Positions 30,099 to 39,998 of a stretch of DNA of 40,000 bases are shown here, piece by piece. Below the pieces are notes generated by a model. It searched no databases and was not told where the DNA came from. It worked only from the letters and a program-made list of their open reading frames with translations. The translations under genes and the position numbers were made by a program. Position 1 is the first letter of the stretch; each line of letters opens with the position of its first letter. The DNA lies in NCBI GenBank assembly GCA_003427395.1, contig BFEA01000022.1, positions 650,526-690,525 of the forward strand. Direction: 5' to 3'. Source of the stretch: Chara braunii (taxonomy: Eukaryota > Streptophyta > Charophyceae > Charales > Characeae).

Positions 30099-30434
30099 TA
30101 TACCTAGAAATAGTGTCCGTGCTCCTCAACCAAAAACATCAAAATACGACTTATATTGTTAACACTTACACTGATTCTCATGGCCTAGATGAAAAATTGA
30201 ATACTTCGATGAGCTTCGAATGAAGGTAGGCGGGCAATAAATGGTATTACTTTTATCGGTTCATGCGCGCAACTTATAGTCTTAAGTTATGTGTTTTTTC
30301 CTCATCTTCTTACATGATTCGTATATGTTCATGGCACCTTTTTACTGCTCCGCCAGGTGGTTGCTTAAAAAATTATGCATTCATATATTGGCGATATTAG
30401 GTTACCTTTAGATTTGTTAAGATAAGAAAGGAGA
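30099..30434. other. Decayed interval between two gag parts
   Basis: All three frames carry stops. It probably corresponds to the middle of gag, too damaged to read. Confidence 0.4.
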
Positions 30435-31523
30435 ATGCTTATTAAAGAACAATCTTCGGCTTACAGCCTGACGCTTGCAATGATGTACTTGTACAGATCC
30501 GCAGCAGTGACAATGGCTAAGGATGACGGATTGACTAAGGTTTTACTTTGGAGGAATTCGTCTCTCTTTAAAGCACTAACACACGAGTTTGTAAACAAGT
30601 CAATGCCCCAAAATCTTAGAGCTCTGTTGTTTCAAAGGAAGAACCTGCTTAACTTTTTGCGCGATTACCTTGACTTTGGCCTTGAGAAGAAATGGGATGA
30701 GAGAGCGATATTGATTATACTGCCTTTATTTGTGTGTGAGGAGTTCAGCGAAGAAGTATATGGTTTCATGTTGAGATCACGAACTTGGAGTGAACTCGAG
30801 GGTTTGTTCAGCTTGAGGTTCCCCGAAAGTGAAGTCGCCAGTCATCATTATGAAAGCTCTAAGCAAGTAGTCGGTGGTACGTTAACGCAAGAAGAAATAG
30901 GCGGTATACAGAAATAGGTGAGGGAGTTGGAAGAGAGAATGATGCAACTAGAGAGAGACAGGAAAGGCAAGCGAAAGGTCCCGGAAGGATCGTCACATGA
31001 CCTAGCTGGTGGGAGTGGAGAGAAAACGAATGATGATAATCGAGGCTTTCTCCTATCTGCAGAGGCTGAGAAAAAGCGGTGCGATGACCAAGAAAGGAAA
31101 GGAGATAAGGGAGTGATGGATATGGAAGATGGACCTAAGCCTCCTAAATTGACCAAAGCCCAACGACGGGCAAGAAACCGAACTCAAGTAGTCATGGGTC
31201 GTGGGCAAGGTCAAGATTGGGAAGGAAGGCGAGGAAATGGTGGTCAGGAAAGGGGTCAAGGATCTTGGAAAGGAAGAGTGGACTTGAGAAAAGTTGTCTG
31301 CCGGCATTGTACCCGCGAAGGGCATACAATGAGGTTTTGTCATATCAGAAAGATTGGCGAAGCAGATGGTCTGATTAGCACTGATATCGAGGGATGTGTT
31401 TTTGACAGATTTGGAAACCTTATTAACTCAAACGTACCTGGAGGGACGAGACAGGAAGCCTTACGATGGGAGCGCAAATGGTGGACAAAAGCGACAACAT
31501 GTATCAGCGACAGGGGATTGTAA
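30435..31523 (+). pseudogene. Gag with CCHC zinc knuckle, split by one UAG
   Basis: Two open stretches of 160 and 201 codons lie in one frame, separated only by TAG (30915-30917). Part 1 is capsid-like and mostly helical (LALMMYLYRS-type start, then LRALLFQRKNLLNFLRDYLD, VCEEFSEEVYGFMLRS, ELEGLFSLRF). Part 2 starts with a coiled-coil segment (VRELEERMMQLERDRKGK), then a basic region, then a perfect CX2CX4HX4C knuckle (CRHCTREGHTMRFC) and FDRFGNLINSNVPGGTRQE. This is the layout of gag in Ty3/gypsy-type elements, which packages the genomic RNA. No protease or RT follows. The TAG falls between QK and VRELEER, where CAG is the simplest ancestor; stop readthrough cannot be excluded from one sequence. 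Confidence 0.8.
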
Positions 31524-33360
31524 GGTCGTTGAATGATAATGTTGTCAAAAAGTCACGACTATAAAAAGTAGTATCCTCCTCTAGAGGGGTAATTGAAAGA
31601 TGATTATTAGAGGATGGAATGAGGAAGGTATGCAGAGAGGGAAGCAAGTTGAGTGAGAAAAATTTTGTCCACAGAAGCATAATATATGACAAGTAGGGGA
31701 GACAGTGAAATAAGATGGAGAAGGAGACGAAAAAAAATTTAACAGAGTCTTGAGATATCAGTGAAGGAAATGATGGAGTCCACCAAGATAATTGAGTGGA
31801 AGGAGAGGCAAGAATTTGGAATTATGGGGTTTGCGGGAACGCTCCTGGTGTAAGGACAAGAGAAGAACGAGAGTTCAAAAAGGCAAACATCAAAGGATGG
31901 TGAAGAGCAGGGAGGAATGAGTGAGCAGAGCACGAAGCATATTACCACGTAGTGCCTCTGAGGTCATTAAGCCATTTGACAAATTCTTCAAGGTTACATG
32001 GATGATAGTAAAATAGGAGGAGGTCTTATTCAGAGGCAACAACCTAGTCCTTTGAAGTGACATAAAGTTTGACAGAAACATCTTTACATGACCAAGAGGA
32101 CAAAGGAGTAAGGGAGGAAATATTGTTGGCACTATATGAAGGAGATACATTAGAGAGAAAACTGTCATCGGTATAAAATGGTGAGACTGAGGGTTTTTGC
32201 TAAGACAGATAGGAACAAGAGGCTTACCAACGTGAAGGGATACACAGGTAAGCAGGCCAAAAAAAGGTTAAGATACCAGTTATTTAAGTAGTTAGGACTT
32301 AACATAGAAAAATTGAGGAAGATTTGCGCCTAAATGGTGGATAAGCGACTCTTTGATTCTTTCTTCTAAGTTCTATAATAAGACTCTCACATTTTCCTTT
32401 CTTCAGATAAGATATTATACTCCAATAGTCGAGTGTGAGGTAAGATCTGCGATATGTTTTTTATTTTCCACTTAGATGCAATGATGTACTTCAGTAGATA
32501 GGATAAATAAGATGTCATAGAGTATTTACTCCGATATATGAGGTGTCATGAGATTCTGTTGTCTCTCTTATATTTTTCTGACCCAGCATGTGTACCTTAA
32601 CAATAGAGGGTAAGAGAGACATGTGACTCGAGTTTCAGAATTGGTTTTGGCTCGACATTATGGATTCGACTAAGTTTTCCTGAGTCATATATGATTTCTA
32701 TCTATGGGGTATGCCGACGAGAAACACTTTCACTTTCACAATTGAGTTGGTCCAGTATCTGGTCTTGATAGATGAAATGTGTATCTTGGATATATGTGTG
32801 AATTGCGCCATCAAGTCTTGAACTAGGATGTTTCGAAAAGCGCCTAAGTGTTCAAGAAAGATAGGATGAAATGTGACATTTACAGTCTGAAAGTGTTATG
32901 ACATTGTTGGTCAGTTGTTTCCATGCTTTGTCTTGTATATATTTGTTTTTGAAAAAGACCATAAAAATAGGGTATGAGAAAGTCAAATTTTTTTGATGCA
33001 TTTGAGCAACCCTGCGAGGCAGAGAAATGTATGTTGTGAATAGAATGAATATTTTTTCTGCCTTCTGACAAGAAAAGGAGTCAAACAAGTACTTTTATAC
33101 CTTTTTTTTATGGATATTTGGTTGACTTTTGTTGTTGGTTGAAGATCTCCGAGACGTGTGTCTGTCCAGCCTGTGATCAAGGCTTGGGCGACACGACCCC
33201 TAAGTGGCTCTGACGATGCCCCTCGTTCAGTAACATATGACAATCATGATATATCATTCTTATTGGTTAAATTTTATATATATATATTTTCAAAGAGTTT
33301 CATTCATCCAAGCCGACGAGGGGATTCTCTGGTCAAATTATTTTTATATGTATATCTGAA
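31524..33360. other. No gene; A+T-rich
   Basis: Where protease, RT and integrase should follow gag there is only A+T-rich DNA with frames under 100 codons and no motifs. Either pol was deleted or it has decayed beyond recognition. Confidence 0.5.
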
Positions 33361-34149
33361 ATGATCATCGTTTATCCACTCTAGGTGGTCAGTCTGAGGG
33401 ACTTGAAATTACCAAGCCTATGGTGGAAAATTGACATCGTTGGGACGTAACTCTCAGCGTGGGCTGCTGACCAAGTATAACCAGGCAGCGGGTCTTCCGA
33501 TTACGGCCTAGAACTAAAACCTGAGAGGGGGCCTCCTTAATGATGAAATTGGTTCAGTTAGATATCGGCGGGATCAAGAGTCAGGTCTAGAATGCTAGGA
33601 GATTTCTACCCGATATTGCGTAACCAATATGGGAACCATCGCTAAAAATAACAAACGTGGTGGGCCGCAGTTTCGGTCTGATCAACCGGCTGTGGTGGGT
33701 TGAGGCCAAGGTCGCCGATCCCCTCGCACCAGACTTCGGGTGGGACGGTAAAATCTGACTTAGGTCAAGACCCGCGTCCAAAGAGTGGGATTCGATTTTG
33801 ATTCCTAACTCCTCGGACACCCAACGAGATCCTGGCAAATCAAGTCTAAAGTTGGGAGGAAGAGCTATCATTGTCTTCCTTGGTGACCTCCGCAGCTATA
33901 GTACAGATTCAATATGTCCACTTGGGTTTATATGGAATAATCTTCTCTTGGGAATTGTCATTTTTGGATATGTGGGAGACCCAGGTTAAAATCCTGGCAG
34001 CATGGACGCACCAAGGGGGACAGTGAGGGTCTCCAAACCGCAACTTCATCTAGGGGATCGGATTTTGACTACTTGTCGCGTCAGAAGGCCTTTCTTTGCA
34101 TTTAGATTCCCCAACGACGGGGGCGTCATTTAATGGGGTTTGGAAAAAT
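33361..34149. other. Unassigned stretch before LTR copy 2
   Basis: It contains a T-arm-like stem (CCAGG TTAAAAT CCTGG, 33981-33997) and a minus-strand frame (33587-33871) with FVIFSDGSHIGYAISG, faintly like the first RNase H block but too short to call. Just before the LTR is a purine-leaning run (AATGGGGTTTGGAAAAAT, about 34132-34149) that could be a polypurine tract. Confidence 0.35.
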
Positions 34150-35003
34150 TGTCGGAGCTGATACCCTTACAAGGGTATCCGCTCATGATTTTGTAGTCGA
34201 CACAACGTCGGCATCAACAGACAGGCTGAAAACAACTAAAAACGAAAAATGAGGCAAAACCCTCGACTACTATGGTCGATAAGGTTTTGCAAGCACAAGC
34301 GCCGAAATACGACGCACACGAACTAGAGTCAGTGGTTAATTTTTTTTGAATGCTCGTCTGCCTTGTCATGACGAACACAGAGAAGGTAAAGATTAGTGGA
34401 TTAAACATTTGAATGACCAGGCGCGCCACTTTGATTCAGGCAAGGACTAGAGAGGGGTTAGTAAACTGACGAGGCCGGAAGGTTAAGTCTATCGAAAGGA
34501 AGTTGCGCGGGTATGACGACAGCGCGCCAAGTTAGAAGGTTCCTGCTAAAAGGCATCAAAAACGCGGTAGGGAGCGGGGAGAAGGGCAATGTATTCCGCC
34601 CCCCCCATCTGCCTTAGATGAGACAAAAAATTAGTATACACCCCGTCCATATGGCTGGGGCAGCCAAAGGGGTCATGCTGCCTACCGTGCTAGTCTGCGA
34701 CAACCAGTAGTGGCCTAAACTAACCTTAGGAGGCAGACTGTAGGCCTGTTATACTTGACGAACCAAGCCTATACCCTACTTATGGCAGAATCGCCCGAAC
34801 TAGGAGCATGCCCAATGGGTATAGGCATGGATTATCAAGAGACTGATCTAGGGAATGAATCCCTCCGGCCTTTGGGCTAGCTCCTTTTGATAAGGAGTCC
34901 TACTTCAGTTTCACCCCGACTTCGGACGACCGGGACTCGAACCCGTGACCTCCGTGTCATGATTAGTTAGAAGATAGTTTGAAGCTAGGCCCCAGATCCG
35001 ACA
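34150..35003 (+). repeat. 5' LTR of element Y, copy 2
   Basis: 854 bp with perfect 6-bp terminal inverted repeats (TGTCGG...CCGACA). It has the same initial hairpin as copy 1. The T-arm-like sequence reads GGTTCGAGTCC on the minus strand (34943-34933), a perfect B-box. Confidence 0.8.
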
Positions 35004-35005
35004 GT

Positions 35006-35018
35006 TGGCGCCCCGGGG
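35006..35018 (+). promoter_or_regulatory. Primer-binding site, element Y copy 2
   Basis: TGGCGCCCCGGGG, two bases after the LTR end. The complementary tRNA 3' end would be CCCCGGGGCGCCA; I cannot name that tRNA with confidence. Confidence 0.65.
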
Positions 35019-35492
35019 TAGCCAGTTGGTAGATTCTGTATCTTTATTTATTGCTTTTATTTTTATTTTCCGATTTTTTTTTATTCTCGTTATTTTTTTT
35101 TATTATTTATTATTATTTTTATCTTCTTATTTGATTTACCTTCTCGACGAATCTGCGGTGGATTTGGCAATAGATACATTTCGCTACGGTTCATGGTGAA
35201 CTTGTTAGGTGAGCCCCGACTGCGGCCTACCCGACCCCGCCAAGAGTAAGGGAAGAAGAACTCGTAATCCGTCGAAACTCGGGCGCAGTTAGAAGGAGGG
35301 CATAGCGCCGGGAGACGGAGACGCCAACGCAGGAGGCACGACGCAGGGAAGAGCGAGAGGGGGATATCGGGAGAAAGCATGCGAACGTGGGAGTGGGGGC
35401 GCAGTTGCTCGAAAAGTAAGTGCGGAAGTAGCACGAGTTGACATATAAGTGCGTATGAGAAGAAAAGTGCGCGGGGGCGAAAGTAGAACGCA

Positions 35493-35517
35493 AGAAGAAG
35501 AAAAGGAATAAGAAGAA

Positions 35518-35554
<37 letters not shown>

Positions 35555-35812
35555 GAAAAGAAGAAGAAGAAGAAGAAGAAGAAGAAGAAGAAGAAGAAGA
35601 GAAAGAAGAAGGAGTGGTTAGCAGAGGCGTGAGCGGAAAGCGAGAAAGAAAGAGCGCAGAAAGAGTCGAGCGCAGCGAAGAGAAGGTAAGGAGAAGAAGA
35701 AGAAGAAAAAGGAAGAAGGGAGAAGGAAGAAGGAGGAGAAGAAGAAGAAGAAGAAGAAGAAGAAGAAGAAGAAGAAGAAGAAGAAGAAAAAAAAGAAGAA
35801 GAAGAAGAAGTG
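35493..35812. repeat. (AAG)n microsatellites inside element Y copy 2
   Basis: Tracts at about 35493-35611 and 35690-35812, longer than in copy 1. Minus-strand frames of 200 or more codons here are runs of Ser, Leu or Phe and are artefacts. Confidence 0.9.
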
Positions 35813-36059
35813 AGGAAAGGAGAAGGCCAGCAGGAATCGTGCGATGGTAGCGCATGCGAACAAGGAAGGTGGACGGGATAGTGTGTGAGAAGCACGCGAG
35901 CATTGGAGATGGCGAACGGGCAACGAGCGGGGAGGAAGTGCGAAGGCGTTGTCGAGAGCATCGGCTGTCGCGTGAACGAGGGCCCTCCCGGCTATGTCAC
36001 GCAAGAGTTAGAACAAAACAAAATCAAGAGACAACTTAGGACGATGCATAAATAATCCC

Positions 36060-36400
36060 ATGAACTGCCGAGACGGATGTGGTTGCATTGTCCCTTCGCC
36101 GCTCTAGCCGGGTGCGCCAACTATACATCCCGCGGTCCCCTACAACAGGATAGGTTTTCGCGGGGCACAACTTACTTTCCCTGAGGGGCTGTCACCACCC
36201 TCAGGGGCGTATCCCTACCGAGCTACCGACCCATGTGCGAAAGCTTTTACATGCAATTGCAGAGGTAGGTCAGTCGAGGGCGTTTGCTCGCTCGCTGGAG
36301 TGTAGGTGCGCTTGGTTAATGCCAAGTGTACCCGAACGTTGTCCGTTCCCGAGGGCGCTGACCTCCTCGGTACGAACGAGCGTCGGTCGACTAGGACGGC
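36060..36400 (-). repeat. LTR family X, copy B
   Basis: Same orientation as copy A. Minus-strand landmarks: GGTCGGTAGCTCGGTAGGG, GGGATACGCCCCTGAGGG, a perfect 9-bp hairpin (36179-36187/36198-36206) and AAGTAAGTTGTGCC. It starts about 180 bp after the end of element Y copy 2. No primer-binding site or internal region is attached. Confidence 0.65.
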
Positions 36401-37092
36401 CTCGACCAAACGTGAAACCCAACATATAACCCTAGTCCCTTTATAACCCTTTACTCATAAAATGAATAAAACCAATACATAAACGTCATTTCGACTTGAT
36501 GAGATGGTCTGCCAAGGTTATCATTTCGTGCCTACTTGACAGAAGAGACAATTATACTGCCGTCCAAAGACGGAGGATCCGTCGCGCACAGCCTTTATAA
36601 GTAAATACCGCGGGTACCATGCAGATCAACAAGTGATCTGGCTCCTGGTCGATGTTTGAACTCCCGGTTTGACCATATTGTCGTACCTCATACATCTACT
36701 CGGAGGATCGACTGACAATTCTGTCGGTCGATATGTCCTCCTAGGCAATAATTACTCTCTCCGTTCCACGAATGACGAAGTACCTATCCCCGACATCAGA
36801 TACTTGGCATGAAGATGTTTCATTTCCTGATACTTCGCCCTCGCCCTTTTGCTCAACACCTTCTCAGGTGTTCAGTTTTCATTTTGCTCGGCTAATTTTC
36901 CAGCGATTGATTACCCCTCAATGCATAAGCATGATAGTGCTATCATCGGGGTAATCCAGATACTATCCACCTGGTTGGCCTACCTATACAAGATTGTTGT
37001 TGTTTTTTTGTTATTATTACCCTTGTAGAGTCACATAGATGTAGCCCTACAAAAGAACAGCTTACCACTGCACCTGACTCGAGAGGGTGCGC
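36401..37092. other. No gene recognised
   Basis: Mixed DNA. The only plus-strand frame (36772-36954) has no features. Confidence 0.4.
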
Positions 37093-37644
37093 TCAGCCAG
37101 GATAAACATGCCGGCCCTCACGGGCCTCCGCCTCTATCCGGTCGAATCGCGAAAGCTCCTCCTCGTAAAAAATCAAGGTGGAGACACGTCCACCTCGCAC
37201 GACTCGGACCTCCCGCGTATCATAGAGAGAAGCCACCCGTGGGGCGAACTTCCAAACTATGGCGAGGAACGGCTGACGCATCCGAAACAGGTGCGCGGTA
37301 GTGGTTTCTTTAATCCGAATGACGCCATAGCGCTCCCCGGATAGGGTAATTTTGACGCTCACAATGACCTGAGAAAGGCATTGGAGGTCGTTTGCGCGAT
37401 GGAAGTACAAGGTGTACCCATGAACTTCGTCCAGAAGTCGGGCCACATTGGCGCGAACATCCTTGCGCGAGTTAGGAAAGAATCCCCGCCCAGCGCTGAG
37501 CAGGCCGATGAAACCAATCCAGCGTGTGGGCGCTCCATCCCGAACTAGTAATAATCGCTCCACTCACCGGATCAGCTCCTCGTCCGTAGTGTCGCGAATC
37601 GGTAGATATCTGGCCTGAGTGAGGTCTCGTCGTCCGCTAGGCAT
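37093..37644 (-). pseudogene. Unknown 183-residue protein, one internal stop
   Basis: I start it at the ATG 37644-37642 because the frame then reads MPSGRRDLTQARYLPIRDTT and DEELIR, a TGA (37566-37564, probably former CGA), and VERLLLVRDGAPTRWIGF onward to 37093. Features: basic, with GLLSAGRGFFPNSRKDVRAN, then YTLYFHRANDLQCLSQVIVS, KITLSGERYGVIRIKETT and EEELSRFDRIEAEAREGRH. There is no signal peptide or membrane segment. I do not recognise the family. It sits 23 bp after another frame on the same strand (37668-38213). Low-complexity bias is absent, so it is likely to be real former coding sequence, viral or transposon-derived by its compactness. That origin is inference. Confidence 0.45.
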
Positions 37645-37667
37645 CTGCACACTGAAGAAGCTACGTG

Positions 37668-38213
37668 TTAAAAGAGGTACTCATAAGTCTCACAAGCCTC
37701 GTCATAAAACGCGGTGACGTCGAAGCATTCCGAGCGAATGATATTAAATCTATTTGCTCGGACTCGTCTCACGTGATGAAGGAGGCCGAACGGACCTTGC
37801 AAATCGTTCAAATGGAGTACAATATGGGGGAACATTCCTCTAACCTAAGGAATGTTCTCTACTCCCGGATAGTCCTCGTGAACCACAACTAGGTTCATGT
37901 CTCCATAATCTCATGATGGATTAGGAGGCGCAAAATCATATCGCACAATACGCTGGTCTGGTTCGACTAAGAAGATATAACTCCGCGGCAGTCTCCTCAC
38001 GCTCCCGTCCCAGAATCGTGACACGTCCCATTCCGAGTAGACCTCAAGTGGATTATACACCAACCTTCCTTTTCGTACCATGCCGGCGCGGGATCGTGTC
38101 GGCACCGCTAACCAATTAGTCGCCGCCTCGCGTGTGCTGAACAATCGGAGAATCACTGTCTCCGCAAGCATCTGGATGACGAAGCGGTAACTTTGTCAAA
38201 ATAATTCAGACAT
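37668..38213 (-). pseudogene. Unknown ~181-residue protein, three internal stops
   Basis: The frame opens at the ATG 38213-38211 (MSELF), hits TGA at 38198-38196, then reads QSYRFVIQMLAETVILRLFS, LVYNPLEVYSEWDVSRFWDG and RRLPRSYIFLVEPDQRIVRY to PPNPS and a TGA at 37913-37911. In the same frame it continues DYGDMNLVVVHEDYPGVENIP, given here as DYGDMNLVVV and HEDYPGVENIP, a TAG (37847-37845), and LNDLQGPFGLLHHVRRVRAN to CFDVTAFYDEACETYEYLF and a TAA at 37670-37668. All three internal stops fit CGA>TGA or CAG>TAG. A perfect 10-bp inverted repeat spans the TAG (37830-37839/37848-37857). Family unknown. Confidence 0.45.
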
Positions 38214-39179
38214 ACCCACTTCCATGTTCAATCTTCACTCCCCCTTTCGGGCCGTGATTCTTGTGTCACGGTCCGATCGCGAGAGTAGTGCCTATTTGCA
38301 CTCCCGTTAACACTAGTTGAATCAAGGGCTAGGCTCCTTGTGGCGCCAGCCCTCCCACACGTTGGTGGCTCCTAAAGCGGCCACCCGTCCGGGTACTAGA
38401 TTCAGCCTCCCCTTTCCCTGAACGCACGAGGAGACGACTGCCCCTAGCTTCAAGACACCCTTCCCTCTAGGAGGTGGTTTGGAATACCCCTCCGCCTCGC
38501 CCTAACACATTGTTCAGGACTCAGAAGTTGGGCTGGCTCCACCGCAACAACATGGTATCCCCCCACATAAGTGGTCCGCTCCGAGTCGATAACAGGGCCG
38601 GCCCCTAAGGCAACGAACCCCCGCCTCGGATGCCTCCTAGAGAGAAGAAGCCTAGACCCTAGGTGCAGACGATCGCTCTATGCCTTCCCGGCTAAGTGTC
38701 GACTTAGACGAATTGAGAGGAGAAAGAAGTAAGGTATTTTGGACGGGCATAGAAGGATAGTGGTCGTTCGGGATAGAATGGGGAAAACCTTGGGAAAATA
38801 CTAAGGTGTTCCCTTGTTTTCTTTTCTTTTAATTTTCCCACGGCCTTCATTCTTTCGGCACCCGTCCATTCCCACTTCCATTATTATTTTTGTTTCTCCT
38901 CTTTTCTGTCACATGCATTCAGGTTGAGTGGGAGAGTGGTAAGCATCCCCATTTATCTGGAACATAGAATGCTGATTCCTTCTCACACGCACCTCCCATC
39001 CTACCTGCACAATCAAGAAAAGAAACAATCCAGAGATTCATCCATCCCCAAAACAAGTCAGCCCTTTCTTCACATGCATGCCATCACACTCTTACTCTGC
39101 CTTTTCCCCTGAATTCAAAGCAAGGTCATGCAATGTGTGGGTTCACGCGGGTGTGCAAAGGAACTGAGTCGCACTGACC
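38214..39179. other. No gene recognised
   Basis: It holds a hairpin CCGTGA/TCACGG (about 38253-38271), a GC-rich part to about 38700 and a T/C-rich part after it. No reading frame with features. Confidence 0.4.
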
Positions 39180-39998
39180 TTGAGTGATTTTTATGAGGGC
39201 TCGCTCAAGAAAGCCAAATATCTTCACAAAAAATTCGGTCGCACCACTCTCGTTGCGGCCGCTCACAAGGACGAGTCACACCCTCTTTCAAACGTCACCA
39301 CTAACTCAAGCGTCGCTCACCAACACAGAAGAGAGCTCGCCGCTGAGGAGAGTGTCCCACTCTCAAATCCCACAGCCTCAATGTCACACCTTGCCAACTC
39401 AACCCACCAAATACCAAGTCAGGTCACCACCTGCCTGCCGCAATACTTGGTGGTCCTGGACCCAATCCCCGCTTACTCGGTATGCCGCAAAAAAATAACA
39501 ACGGCCTCGACAATTCTTACAAGTGTCGCGTGCCACTACGTCCTCAACAAGACGACCGCCACACCCTTCCTATTCCAAAATGCACTTCCACCTAGGCGGT
39601 ACCGTCTCTGCGGCAACGTCCAATCCCCCTTCTCGCAATCCTGTGCAAAATGTTGTTGCCACAAAATCCGGCAGCGCCCTCGCCGTACCGCCAAGAAAAT
39701 CAATGCCGCCGCCGCAAGAATTCGGCAGCGCTTCCGCCGTTCCGCCAAGAATACCAGCGCTACCGCCGCACAATTTCGGCAGCGCTTTCGCTGTTCCTCC
39801 AAGGATACCAGCGCTGCCGCCGCACAATTTCAGCAACGCTTTCGCTGTCCCGCCAAGAAAACAGGTGCTGCTGCCGTAAAAATTCGGCAGCGCTTCCGCC
39901 GCACCTCCCTAGAAAACCAGCAGCAACCTCAAGGTCACGGCTTCCTCACAGCCTGCAGCACAGCACAGAAGGTGGGGCAAGAAACTCCTCGCCTCTAG
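39180..39998 (+). CDS. Open frame of 272 codons with 18-residue repeats
   Basis: The open frame starts at a TTG (39180); a normal ATG start is not evident, and it ends near the window edge. Residues 1-160 have a mixed composition (EGSLKKAKYLHKKFGRTTLV). From about residue 163 five units of 18 residues follow, (I/F)RQRFRR-type start and AAAA(Q/R)-type end, encoded by a 54-bp minisatellite. All plus frames and two minus frames are open over the array, so an open frame alone is weak evidence for a gene. I would treat it as a repeat with incidental coding potential. Confidence 0.2.
   Translation: MSDFYEGSLKKAKYLHKKFGRTTLVAAAHKDESHPLSNVTTNSSVAHQHRRELAAEESVPLSNPTASMSHLANSTHQIPSQVTTCLPQYLVVLDPIPAYSVCRKKITTASTILTSVACHYVLNKTTATPFLFQNALPPRRYRLCGNVQSPFSQSCAKCCCHKIRQRPRRTAKKINAAAARIRQRFRRSAKNTSATAAQFRQRFRCSSKDTSAAAAQFQQRFRCPAKKTGAAAVKIRQRFRRTSLENQQQPQGHGFLTACSTAQKVGQETPRL
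39669..39920. repeat. 54-bp minisatellite, five units, core TTCGGCAGCGCTTCCGCCG
   Basis: CGGCAGCG or its variant begins at 39669, 39723, 39777, 39831 and 39885, exactly 54 bp apart. The last unit diverges after about 25 bp. The core AATTTCGGCAGCGCTT is very close to the core of the 9090-9650 array. Confidence 0.9.

Larger units (their letters stand above)
34150..35883 (+). mobile_element. LTR element Y, copy 2 (5' LTR, PBS, leader, gag start)
   Basis: Direct repeat of 17384-19054. It has the LTR, a primer-binding site, a leader with T-rich runs, an Arg/Glu-rich reading (DIGRKHANVGVGAQLLEK) and expanded AAG tracts. The gag start carries more stops than copy 1. Homology ends at 35883, before any recognisable pol. 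With copy 1 it could be part of a tandem LTR-internal-LTR-internal array 16.8 kb long, or simply an independent insertion. Confidence 0.75.

Noticed and set aside
33587-33871. RNase H domain on the minus strand (FSDGS)
   Set aside because: Only one short block fits; the other catalytic blocks are missing.
17384-35003. One 17.6-kb element with LTRs at 17384 and 34150
   Set aside because: The right-hand copy continues past the LTR into primer-binding site and gag start like the left one, so it is not a plain 3' LTR. A tandem array remains possible.
27121-38213. An alternative genetic code reading TAG or TGA as sense
   Set aside because: All three stop codons interrupt different relics, together with frameshifts; transposon decay explains this more simply.
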